From Paracoccaceae bacterium (lineage in GTDB: Bacteria; Pseudomonadota; Alphaproteobacteria; Rhodobacterales; Rhodobacteraceae), in NCBI GenBank assembly GCA_002683355.1, contig NYTF01000093.1, positions 1 to 6,632 on the forward strand: DNA of 6,632 bases. Direction: 5' to 3'. Numbering within the stretch: position 1 is the stretch's first letter; each line of letters opens with the position of its first letter. Below are positions 1 through 5,797 of this stretch, piece by piece. The notes under the pieces were generated by a model. It was given only the letters and a program-made list of their open reading frames with translations. It had not been told where the DNA came from and ran no database searches. The translations under genes were made by a program, and so were the position numbers.

Positions 1-2
1 TA

Positions 3-395
3 CTTTATGGTTACCCTGAAAGTCCGTTTGCACAACCTAAAAATATTTTTTTTGGTCATCTTCTAACTTCTGTTGTTGGGGTTATTTGTTTATATATAAT
101 ACCTTTGCCTGAATATATTTTAATACCGCTTGCTGTAGGTTTGGGAGTTGGTTTAATGATTTTGTTTAATGTTACTCATCCACCAGCTGGTGGAAATCCA
201 GCAATAATTATTAACATTGCATTCCGAAAAACATGGCCAAAGAAAACATTATTTTCAGATAAGCCCTTGGATCTTGCTGTTATAACATATTGTTTTTTAA
301 TCTCATCCAAGAAACTATTTTTAGTTAAAAGAGTGAGTGTCGCAAAGCTTGCTATTGTCGCAGCAATTACTGGTAGCGTTATATGCCATGCATAG
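3..395 (+). CDS. HPP-family integral membrane protein, partial and joined to antisense yejB
   Basis: The frame is open from the left edge, so the true start is outside the window. The translation up to about position 205 carries HPP-family hallmarks: an SPFAQPKN-like segment, the helix-start FGHLLTSVVGV, a hydrophobic stretch ending in LGVGLMILFNV, and the name motif T-HPPAGGNP at about 174-200. The family consists of small multi-helix inner-membrane proteins; some characterised members are linked to nitrite transport, but the substrate here is unknown. From about 205-212 to the stop at 393-395 the translation is simply the complement of yejB codons and shows no HPP character. The last transmembrane helix or helices of the family are therefore missing. 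A TTG at 105 could be mistaken for a start, but homology extends upstream of it. I am fairly sure of the family for the first 200 bases and confident that the tail is not native sequence. Confidence 0.72.
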   Translation, partial: LYGYPESPFAQPKNIFFGHLLTSVVGVICLYIIPLPEYILIPLAVGLGVGLMILFNVTHPPAGGNPAIIINIAFRKTWPKKTLFSDKPLDLAVITYCFLISSKKLFLVKRVSVAKLAIVAAITGSVICHA

Positions 396-1039
396 TCTAA
401 AATTTTACCCAAAAGGGACAGGTTTTCAAAACCCTCCGAAGTAAGTCCTCTAAGAGGAAACCATTGAAAATACGATCCACCAGCAAAAAGCACCAATAAA
501 AGTATGGCAAAAAGAAAACCAGGGATTGCATAAGCAACAATAATAGCAGCTGAGGTTATTGTATCAAAACGACTACCATCTCTAACTGCTTTTCTCACCC
601 CCAATGGGATCGAAATTAGATATGCAATTAATGTTGACCATAGACCTAAGGTTATCGAAACAGGCATTTTCTCTAATATGAGATCCAATACATCAATCGA
701 CCTAAAATAACTTTCACCAAAATCAAATTTTAGGTAATTCTTTAGCATTAAAAGGAATCTTTCATGACCAGGCCTGTCAAAACCGAATTGTTTTTCGAGG
801 TCTTTAATGAAATCTTCTGGTAAGCCACGCGCACCTTCATATTTGCTATTTTCAGAAAAGCTTGGGCTATCAGCACCACCCGCAAAACGATCAGTTGCAC
901 TCCCCCCTTCTTCAATCTGACTAATGATTTGCTCAATTGGGCCACCAGGCACAAATTGAATTAACGCAAAGTTTATTAGCATTATTCCAAGAAGTGTTGG
1001 AACCATTAACAGCAGTCTTCTTACAATATAATCGGCCAA
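176..1039 (-). CDS. yejB: Peptide ABC transporter permease YejB, C-terminally truncated
   Basis: YejB is one of two inner-membrane permeases of the YejABEF importer, which takes up peptides (microcin C and other antimicrobial peptides in studied bacteria). The N-terminus MADYIVRRLLLMVPTLLGI matches the family opening, followed by a first helix (about 8-29) and PGGP at 31-34. A long periplasmic stretch leads to LEKQFGFDRP (81-90). More helices follow at about 127-147, 163-187 and 218-238, and the EAA loop that docks the ATPase is at about 240-275 (TARSKGL, then FRNAM). Homology stops after AGFP (280-283); the last four residues come from the neighbouring HPP sequence. Family members run about 360 residues, so about 75 C-terminal residues with the last helices are absent and the product is probably non-functional as drawn. 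The start is TTG at 1037-1039: a TAA stop lies immediately upstream in frame, and an AGGAA ribosome site (1050-1054) overlaps the end of yejA. The gap to yejA is 13 bases, indicating one operon. Confidence 0.93.
   Translation of the reverse strand: MADYIVRRLLLMVPTLLGIMLINFALIQFVPGGPIEQIISQIEEGGSATDRFAGGADSPSFSENSKYEGARGLPEDFIKDLEKQFGFDRPGHERFLLMLKNYLKFDFGESYFRSIDVLDLILEKMPVSITLGLWSTLIAYLISIPLGVRKAVRDGSRFDTITSAAIIVAYAIPGFLFAILLLVLFAGGSYFQWFPLRGLTSEGFENLSLLGKILDYAWHITLPVIAATIASFATLTLLTKNSFLDEIKKQYVITARSKGLSENNVFFGHVFRNAMLIIIAGFPPAGG
185..212. other. Inverted junction between HPP gene (+) and yejB (-)
   Basis: Within these bases the + strand still reads as HPP (GGNPAII) while the - strand still reads as YejB (LIIIAGFP). 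Left of it only HPP homology is seen, right of it only YejB homology. Two unrelated genes in opposite orientation are thus both cut at one point, with a short shared stretch around GGAAATCCAGCAAT that suits both proteins. No insertion-sequence end, target duplication or recombinase gene is visible. This looks like an inverted joining at microhomology, made either in the genome or by amplification or assembly. The exact breakpoint cannot be fixed without homologous sequences. Confidence 0.7.
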
Positions 1040-1052
1040 TTAATAAACTTTC

Positions 1053-2939
1053 CTATAACGCACCCACAGATTTTAGGTAAGCTGCTTTGTCCTCATCATA
1101 CCACCAAAAATCAGTCTCTCCGATTGAAAACGGTGGTAAGTTTTCTGGTCGCCCAAAAACGTTGAGGTAAGCAAGATTATGATTTGAATTGTGCCACTGT
1201 GGCACCCATATATGTAAAGATCGAAGAACTCGATCTAATGCTTTCACCGCGACATTCAAATCTTCCCTAGATTGGGCTTTTTCAATAGTCTGGATTAAAG
1301 CATCGACTGCTTTGTTAGATACTCCTGAAATGTTTGCTGAACCCTTTTTATCTGCTGTTTTGCTACCAAAACGTGACCGAAGTTCTAAACCTGGTGTTAG
1401 TGACATAACATATCTACGCGTTGTTATGTCAAAATCGAAGGATTTCTCTCTTTCTTTTGACTGCGCATTGTCAACTGAATCCAAATAGGCATTGATTCCT
1501 AAACGCTCTAGATTCTCAATATATGGATTTATTATCCTTTCAAATGATGGGCCATCATTTAAAAACCCAATACTTAAAATATCACCACTACTATTTACAC
1601 GTTCACCATCCTTAAGGGTCCAACCAGCCTCTTCTAATAATTTTGCTGCTTGACGTAATACAGATCGATCCAATTGCTTTGGTTTAGACACCGCTGGAAC
1701 AAATGCAGGTTTTGTAAAAACACTTGGGTCTAGGAATTCTTTTAATGGTTCTAATAAAATTAATTCTTCTTCGGTAGGTAAGCCCGATGCTTGCAAATAC
1801 GAATTTTCCCAAAAGCTATCCGTACGCTTATAAATTCCATAAAATAGTGCTTCGTTAGACCACTCAAAATTAAACATCATCCCAATTGCTTCTCGTAATT
1901 TTGGATCCTGAAATTTTGATTTCCTCAAATTAATCCAAAACCCTTGTGTTCCTGAGGGATTTTGATCTGGTAATTGAGTTTTTATAACCCAACCCTTTTC
2001 TAAAGCTGGAAAATTATAAGATGTACCCCATACTTGACTGGAGTATTCTTCTCTAAAATTATAAGCACCACCTTTGAATGCCTCAAAAGCAGAAATATAA
2101 TCGGCAAAGTACTCCATCTTTATTGTATTAAAATTGTCTCGCCCAATATTGATTGGCAAATCCTCTCCCCAATAATCAGCTCTTCGCTCATAAGTTATTG
2201 ACAATCCTGGCTTTAAATCTTTCAAACCATAACGCCCAGAGCCTAAGGGAGGCTTTAAGGTGCTTTCAGAAAAATCATTATCAGTGTAGAATTTTTTAGA
2301 AAATATAGGTAGCCCTGCTGCTGCCTGAGGTAGCTCCCGGGTATTTGCTCCTTTCTTGAAAGAAAATTTAACACGATACTTTTCAAGCGCTTCAACCTTT
2401 TCAAAATCTGAGAACGTAACTTTGAAGGTAGGAACACCTTTTTCAAGTAAAGTATAAAAAGAAAACACTACATCATCAGCTGTTACAGAGGTGCCATCAG
2501 AAAATTTTGCATCAGGATTAATATTAAAAATAGCCCATTGCCTATTTTCAGGGTATTCTATTGTTTCTGCAAGCAACCCATACATTGAGTCTGGTTCATC
2601 AGCAGTCCCAGTCATTAAGCTTTCAAAAAACAATGTTGACCCTCTCGCAGAATTGCCTTTCAAAATATAAGGAGACAAGCTGTCAAATGTTCCAAAAGCC
2701 CAAGTTGAGAACTCTCCACCTTTTGGAGCTTTAGGGTTAACATAATCTAAATGTTTAAAATTTTCTGGATATTTTAAGTCTCCAAAGGTCGAAATTCCAT
2801 GCGATTTAATAATTTCTTCACTTTTTAAATCAGACGATTTAATCAATAAAAGTATTGTTACGACAATCATAAACAACAACTTATTTATAGTGTAGAACCA
2901 GCTCTGTATATCACAAAAATTACTTGAATGGACTCTCAT
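1053..2939 (-). CDS. yejA: Peptide ABC transporter substrate-binding protein YejA
   Basis: This is the periplasmic binding protein of the YejABEF peptide importer, in the family 5 extracellular solute-binding proteins (SBP_bac_5). At 628 residues it is complete and close to the usual length of about 600-630. Residues 1-40 form an export signal with an unusually long n-region (K20 just before it) and a hydrophobic core LLFMIVVTILLLI at 21-33; no clean Ala-X-Ala cleavage site is visible. The mature part opens with HGISTFGDLKYPENFKHLDY (47-66), then NPKAPKGGEF, typical of YejA, and has the family 5 hallmark FSDGTSVTADDVVFSF at 146-161. The C-terminus is tryptophan-rich (WVPQWHNSNH, FWWYDED), as expected for this subfamily. 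The ATG at 2939 is favoured over M24 because an AGGAG site sits 5 bases upstream and because M24 would lose the positive n-region. yejB follows after 13 bases. Confidence 0.95.
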   Translation of the reverse strand: MRVHSSNFCDIQSWFYTINKLLFMIVVTILLLIKSSDLKSEEIIKSHGISTFGDLKYPENFKHLDYVNPKAPKGGEFSTWAFGTFDSLSPYILKGNSARGSTLFFESLMTGTADEPDSMYGLLAETIEYPENRQWAIFNINPDAKFSDGTSVTADDVVFSFYTLLEKGVPTFKVTFSDFEKVEALEKYRVKFSFKKGANTRELPQAAAGLPIFSKKFYTDNDFSESTLKPPLGSGRYGLKDLKPGLSITYERRADYWGEDLPINIGRDNFNTIKMEYFADYISAFEAFKGGAYNFREEYSSQVWGTSYNFPALEKGWVIKTQLPDQNPSGTQGFWINLRKSKFQDPKLREAIGMMFNFEWSNEALFYGIYKRTDSFWENSYLQASGLPTEEELILLEPLKEFLDPSVFTKPAFVPAVSKPKQLDRSVLRQAAKLLEEAGWTLKDGERVNSSGDILSIGFLNDGPSFERIINPYIENLERLGINAYLDSVDNAQSKEREKSFDFDITTRRYVMSLTPGLELRSRFGSKTADKKGSANISGVSNKAVDALIQTIEKAQSREDLNVAVKALDRVLRSLHIWVPQWHNSNHNLAYLNVFGRPENLPPFSIGETDFWWYDEDKAAYLKSVGAL

Positions 2940-2944
2940 AATAA

Positions 2945-2949
2945 CTCCT
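2945..2949 (-). promoter_or_regulatory. Ribosome binding site of yejA
   Basis: On the - strand AGGAG (within AAAGAGGAG) lies 5 bases before the ATG at 2939. It is the strongest Shine-Dalgarno match in the window and decides the yejA start in favour of the longer form. Confidence 0.75.
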
Positions 2950-2961
2950 CTTTAACTACAC

Positions 2962-2988
2962 TAGATAGTTTAGCGCTTAACTCGACAA
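2962..2988 (-). promoter_or_regulatory. Possible yejA promoter with a palindrome in the spacer
   Basis: Reading the - strand, TTGTCG (2983-2988) and TATCTA (2962-2967) are separated by 15 bases and could serve as -35 and -10 boxes for yejA. The spacer is almost entirely the near-palindrome GTTAAGCGCTAAAC (2968-2981, one mismatched pair). The boxes are only partial consensus matches and the spacing is short, so this is a weak call. The 130-base gap after the cytochrome gene does suggest that yejA has its own promoter. Confidence 0.25.
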
Positions 2989-2990
2989 GG

Positions 2991-3008
2991 TAAATGAAAA
3001 TTCATTTA
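2991..3008. repeat. AT-rich inverted repeat between the cytochrome c gene and yejA
   Basis: TAAATGAA and TTCATTTA form an 8-base inverted repeat around two central bases, or a 6-bp stem with a 6-base loop. It lies about 60 bases past the cytochrome stop codon on the - strand. It has no GC pairs beyond one and no T-run after it on that strand, so it is a poor intrinsic terminator. A run of TTA units (about 3006-3016) lies beside it. No clear terminator was seen in the rest of this 130-base gap. Confidence 0.35.
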
Positions 3009-3069
3009 TTATTATTATCTAATGTAAAAAAGTATTTCCTGTTAAACAAGATCATCAAATCAAAAATCC

Positions 3070-3585
3070 TTAATTAGCATTAGCTAAGTAAGCTATCAAA
3101 TTCGCCCTATCAGATTCTTTTTTTAAGCCAGCAAAGCTCATTTTTGTCCCAGGCGCATATTTTTTTGGGTTTTTCAGGAAACCATTTAAAGCATTTGCAT
3201 CCCAGACCCCGCCCATCTCAGCCAAAGTTCCGGAATATCCATACTCAGAAACAGCTGCTATTTGCCTTCCAACAACCTGATATAAATGTGGCCCTGTACC
3301 GTTAGCTCCATCTGCTAACTTATGACATGCTTTACATTTTGAAAAAACTTTTGATCCTTTATCTGGATTTGCAGATGCTAAAATTGTCTCAAAATCAACC
3401 TCTTCAACATTCTCTTCAACTATTTCTGTATCGTCCTCAATCACATAGGCAGCTTCACTATGGCCACCATGACTGTCACCACCAACATGATAAAGAGTTT
3501 CTGCTAACCATAATGCTAACAAAAAAACCAATAAAGAGCCACAAAAGGCTGCTGCCACTTTCGTAAGTGTCATCGTGTCAAACAT
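3070..3585 (-). CDS. cycM: Membrane-anchored class I cytochrome c (CycM / cytochrome c-y type)
   Basis: This 171-residue electron carrier probably shuttles electrons from the bc1 complex to a terminal oxidase while tethered to the inner membrane. One uncleaved N-terminal helix (about 9-29) serves as signal anchor. A periplasmic linker follows, His/Gly-rich first (33-42, HVGGDSHGGH), then very acidic (50-65). The haem domain spans about 70-170: haem-binding CKACH at 84-88 (Cys84, Cys87, His88), GPHLYQVVGR at 98-107, the YSGTLAEMGGVWD segment, and TKMSF with the likely axial Met149, then a C-terminal helix. These are the features of the mitochondrial-like cytochrome c552/CycM family. The start at 3585 has an AAAGGGGG purine run 10-18 bases upstream (3596-3603); M5 is possible but has no ribosome site. 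It is divergent from pheA and lies upstream of yejA on the same strand. The symbol is by similarity. Confidence 0.9.
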   Translation of the reverse strand: MFDTMTLTKVAAAFCGSLLVFLLALWLAETLYHVGGDSHGGHSEAAYVIEDDTEIVEENVEEVDFETILASANPDKGSKVFSKCKACHKLADGANGTGPHLYQVVGRQIAAVSEYGYSGTLAEMGGVWDANALNGFLKNPKKYAPGTKMSFAGLKKESDRANLIAYLANAN

Positions 3586-3716
3586 TGAGTTTATGCCCCC
3601 TTTGAAACTATTGGCAAAAAAGAATTTTCATGTTGCTGTTCTAACGTCTTCCCAATAGGCGATGCAAGGTGTACAAACCGCGACTAAACGCCCTTAGACT
3701 AAAATGGACAAAATTT

Positions 3717-4547
3717 ATGAATACTACTGAAAAAATTGCATTTCAAGGTGAACTTGGCGCTTATTCACACCAAGCATGTAATCAATTTGAGCCAAACATG
3801 GAGGCATTTCCTTGCAAAACTTTTGAAGATGCTATTGAGGAGGTTAGAAGTGGACGAGCAGATTTAGCAATGCTTCCTGTCGAAAATTCAACATATGGGC
3901 GAGTACCAGATATGCATCGTCTTTTGCCAGAATCAGGGCTAAACATTGTTGGAGAAGAATTTGTAAGAGTAAAAATTAACCTCCTGGCGATTCCGGGTAC
4001 CAAACTAGAAAATATAAAAATTGCTAAAAGTCATGCGGTATTATTAGGTCAATGCCAAAATTTCTTACGAAAACATGATTTAGAAGCAGTCTCTTGGGGT
4101 GATACCGCTGGAGCAGCAATGCACATTTCTCAATTACAAGATCCAGCTGTTGCCGCTTTGGGAACTTCACTAGCAGGCGAAATTTATGGATTAGAAATCT
4201 TAAAATCAGAAATTGAAGATAATAAACATAATGCAACACGCTTTGTAATTATGTCTAAAGAACAAAAAGAACAATTTTCAATCAATGAAAAAATTAAAAC
4301 ATGTTTTGTTTTTCGAGTTCGAAATATTCCAGCAGCACTTTACAAAGCAATGGGAGGCTTCGCAACCAATGGTGTAAACATGGTTCGTTTAGAGAGTTAT
4401 ATGCTTGATGGTTCATTCACTTCAACACAGTTTTTTGCTGAAATTGAAGGCCACCCAGAGGACGCTAATGTAAAATTAGCTCTAGAAGAGCTTTCTTATT
4501 ATAGCACTTACATAAAAATGCTTGGAAGTTTCACTTCTCACTCTTAA
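3717..4547 (+). CDS. pheA: Prephenate dehydratase (monofunctional, PDT plus ACT domains)
   Basis: It converts prephenate to phenylpyruvate with loss of water and CO2, the step that commits the pathway to phenylalanine. From ATG 3717 the protein has 276 residues. The catalytic PDT domain (about 4-180) shows KIAFQGELGAYSH (6-18), PVENSTYGRV (54-63), GDTAGAA (128-134) and the ATRF motif with catalytic Thr174 and Arg175. The C-terminal ACT domain (about 193-272), which binds phenylalanine for feedback control, has NMVRLESYML and TQFFAEIEGHP. In place of the ESRP motif of the E. coli enzyme it has ESYM. There is no chorismate mutase domain, so that activity must come from elsewhere. An upstream GTG at 3669 would add 16 residues without homology, so I reject it, although the ribosome site before 3717 is weak (TGGA). 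It converges with nudC across only 29 bases. Confidence 0.94.
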   Translation: MNTTEKIAFQGELGAYSHQACNQFEPNMEAFPCKTFEDAIEEVRSGRADLAMLPVENSTYGRVPDMHRLLPESGLNIVGEEFVRVKINLLAIPGTKLENIKIAKSHAVLLGQCQNFLRKHDLEAVSWGDTAGAAMHISQLQDPAVAALGTSLAGEIYGLEILKSEIEDNKHNATRFVIMSKEQKEQFSINEKIKTCFVFRVRNIPAALYKAMGGFATNGVNMVRLESYMLDGSFTSTQFFAEIEGHPEDANVKLALEELSYYSTYIKMLGSFTSHS

Positions 4548-4576
4548 GAAATGACACATCCACCTAAACTAAGAAT

Positions 4577-5545
4577 TTATTTTATTTCTCCCACTAGCCA
4601 TTTTTTTATCAAAAAATGGGCGATTGAGCCTTTCCTGGCTGGGTAAATAGAATCACTACTTCCAGAAAAAACTTCCAACATATCTTCTCTACTAATCCAA
4701 ATAGCGTGTTCAATTTCTTTTGGATCAACTGATATTTTGGTAGATGACGCCTCAGCAACGCATCCAATCATTAAGGATGAGGGAAAGGGCCAGGGCTGAG
4801 TAGTTAAATATTTTACATTTTTAACCTTGATGGCAGTTTCTTCGTAAACCTCTCGCATAACGGCTGCTTCTATAGTTTCTCCTGGCTCCATAAAACCAGC
4901 CAAACAAGAATACATTTTTTCAGGCCACCCATGACTTCGTCCCAGCAAAATATTGTTTCCATTTTTTACCAGCATTATTACAACTGGATCAGTTCTTGGA
5001 AAATGTTGGGTTTTACAGTGAGTACAACTCCGTTGCCATCCAGCGTTTGTTTTGATAGTTGACTGGCCACATTTTGGACAAAAAGAATTATTTTCATGCC
5101 AAGCGTGCATGCCACGGGCGATCACTGCCATCTCAGCTTCCTTTGCTGAGATTTTGGTCATAAACCCCCGAAGCTCTGCAAAATGAGATCTTTCTGGCAT
5201 CTCAGGATGGTTGTATGTATTTTGATCAAAAAATGCCTTTGCCGCTTCCGTGTCATAGTTTAAAGGTGTCCATTGAGAAATATTTATTGAAAAAATAGGT
5301 ATATTTTCATCCAAACCCAAAAATATTGATGAATCTTTAAAATTCGAAACCAGAGGGTGGCTTTTATTTACCCAGCACATTCTTTCACGAGTATCAGAAG
5401 TAACTGGCAGCTTTCCACGCCAGTAAATTAAATACCTTGATAATGGATCTTTTTTAAATTCATTTATTTTATGTAAATCAGAACGATTATTTCCAGACCT
5501 ATCTAAAAAAGATTTCCCAAAAGTTACATATTTTTCTTTTACCAT
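4577..5545 (-). CDS. nudC: NAD(H) pyrophosphatase NudC (Nudix hydrolase with zinc ribbon)
   Basis: NudC splits NADH/NAD+ into NMN(H) and AMP; in E. coli it also removes NAD caps from RNA 5' ends. The 322-residue protein has three parts. An N-terminal NudC-type domain covers about 30-140. A zinc ribbon follows with Cys156, Cys159, Cys174 and Cys177 (CPKCG, CTHCK). The Nudix catalytic domain starts at about 185. Its Nudix box runs 217-239 with Gly217, Glu223, Arg231, Glu232, Glu235 and Glu236 in place; the Gly near the box end is Ala238. The NudC signature appears as TQPWPFPSS (249-257), with Thr for the usual Ser. It is longer than E. coli NudC (257 residues), but the long N-terminal domain is usual in alphaproteobacteria. 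The ATG at 5545 follows an A-rich tract with only a weak GGA site. An out-of-frame ATG at 5556 begins a 5-codon reading frame. It is divergent from the SRP RNA gene. Confidence 0.95.
   Translation of the reverse strand: MVKEKYVTFGKSFLDRSGNNRSDLHKINEFKKDPLSRYLIYWRGKLPVTSDTRERMCWVNKSHPLVSNFKDSSIFLGLDENIPIFSINISQWTPLNYDTEAAKAFFDQNTYNHPEMPERSHFAELRGFMTKISAKEAEMAVIARGMHAWHENNSFCPKCGQSTIKTNAGWQRSCTHCKTQHFPRTDPVVIMLVKNGNNILLGRSHGWPEKMYSCLAGFMEPGETIEAAVMREVYEETAIKVKNVKYLTTQPWPFPSSLMIGCVAEASSTKISVDPKEIEHAIWISREDMLEVFSGSSDSIYPARKGSIAHFLIKKWLVGEIK
4598..4619. repeat. Perfect 9-bp inverted repeat in the 3' end of nudC
   Basis: CCATTTTTT and AAAAAATGG form a perfect 9-bp stem with a TATC loop, 18 bases inside the nudC coding end and about 50 bases past the pheA stop. 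It lies at the convergent 3' ends of both genes, where a bidirectional terminator would be expected. The stem is mostly A/T and no T-run follows on either strand, so a terminator role is only a possibility. The coding need for Ile-Lys-Lys-Trp alone could produce it. Confidence 0.35.
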
Positions 5546-5602
5546 TTTTTTTCCATTTTTTTATCTCTGACAGAAGCCAATTAGAAAGGCAATTTAGATA
5601 CC

Positions 5603-5630
5603 TTGAAAAATATAAAGCTTCGTATTAGAT
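5603..5630 (+). promoter_or_regulatory. Possible promoter of the SRP RNA gene
   Basis: TTGAAA at 5603-5608 is a good -35 match. The -10 is unclear: TATTAG (5623-5628, 14-base spacer) or TTAGAT (5625-5630, 16-base spacer). Either would start transcription close to the expected RNA 5' end near 5633-5638. The position supports the call more than the -10 sequence does. Confidence 0.35.
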
Positions 5631-5632
5631 AT

Positions 5633-5736
5633 TGCCCGAGAGGTTGGCGCGGGTGAACGCCTCGCCAACCCGGTCAGATCCGGAAGGAAGCAGCCGCAAC
5701 GAGTATCGTTTGGGTCGTTGTCCAACCTCTCACTAA
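5633..5736 (+). ncRNA. ffs: Small signal recognition particle RNA (4.5S-type, bacterial)
   Basis: This RNA binds Ffh to form the signal recognition particle that targets membrane proteins during translation. The diagnostic domain IV is at about 5672-5695, with the conserved core CGGAAGGAAGCAGCC (5681-5695): a GGAA tetraloop at 5682-5685 closed by C5681-G5686, and the AGCAG side of the Ffh-binding internal loop. The two ends pair perfectly: GAGAGGTTGG (5638-5647) with CCAACCTCTC (5722-5731), 10 bp, closing a hairpin of about 94-104 nucleotides. This is the usual size of short bacterial SRP RNAs, with no Alu domain. It is much richer in GC than its surroundings, as expected for a structured RNA in an AT-rich genome. 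The location between nudC and dnaX matches alphaproteobacterial gene order. The exact transcript ends are estimated. Confidence 0.96.
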
Positions 5737-5768
5737 GAAATTTTTCTAGCAGTGTTAAAAAATTTCTT
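5735..5768 (+). terminator. AT-rich stem-loop after the SRP RNA, possible terminator
   Basis: AAGAAATTTTT (5735-5745) pairs perfectly with AAAAATTTCTT (5758-5768) around a 12-base loop. It begins at the 3' edge of the SRP RNA stem. The T5 run at 5741-5745, 9 bases after the closing stem of the RNA, could by itself end transcription, with the SRP stem as the terminator hairpin. The AT stem has only one G-C pair, so its own terminator strength is doubtful. Confidence 0.35.
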
Positions 5769-5797
5769 TGCGTGATACCTTGTTGCTCATTTATAAT
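5768..5797 (+). promoter_or_regulatory. Predicted dnaX promoter
   Basis: A perfect -10 box TATAAT (5792-5797) lies 18 bases after TTGCGT (5768-5773), a half-matching -35 box. Transcription would start near 5804, giving a leader of about 33 bases. A weak GAAAG ribosome site (5825-5829) lies 7 bases before the dnaX ATG, and a stronger AAAGGAA (5814-5820) lies 16 bases before it. This suggests that dnaX is transcribed independently of the SRP RNA. Confidence 0.55.

Noticed and set aside
215..395. C-terminal extension of the HPP protein as a new fused domain.
   Set aside because: Every base is explained as the complement of yejB codons that retain clear YejB homology, so this is not an evolved domain.
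1189..1488. Open frame of 99 codons on the + strand inside yejA.
   Set aside because: It is an antisense shadow of a well-supported gene, with no recognisable domain and no ribosome site. The same holds for the frames at 748-954 (-), 2255-2446 (-), 3327-3566 (+), 3782-4003 (-) and 4024-4239 (-).
3006..3017. Short TTA repeat as a phase-variable tract.
   Set aside because: Only about four units, non-coding, and ordinary for AT-rich spacers.
3669..3716. GTG start that would extend PheA by 16 residues.
   Set aside because: The added residues show no family similarity, and family members begin just before the KIAFQG motif, which fits the ATG at 3717.
3704..3730. Eight-codon reading frame MDKIYEYY overlapping the pheA start, resembling an aromatic leader peptide.
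   Set aside because: It is very short, has no ribosome site of its own, lacks phenylalanine codons and has no attenuator hairpin after it; it overlaps the pheA coding start.
5538..5556. Five-codon frame MEKKW upstream of nudC across a run of seven to eight A residues, as a slippage or leader signal.
   Set aside because: Too short to support, and A-runs are common in this AT-rich sequence; no further element points to frameshifting.
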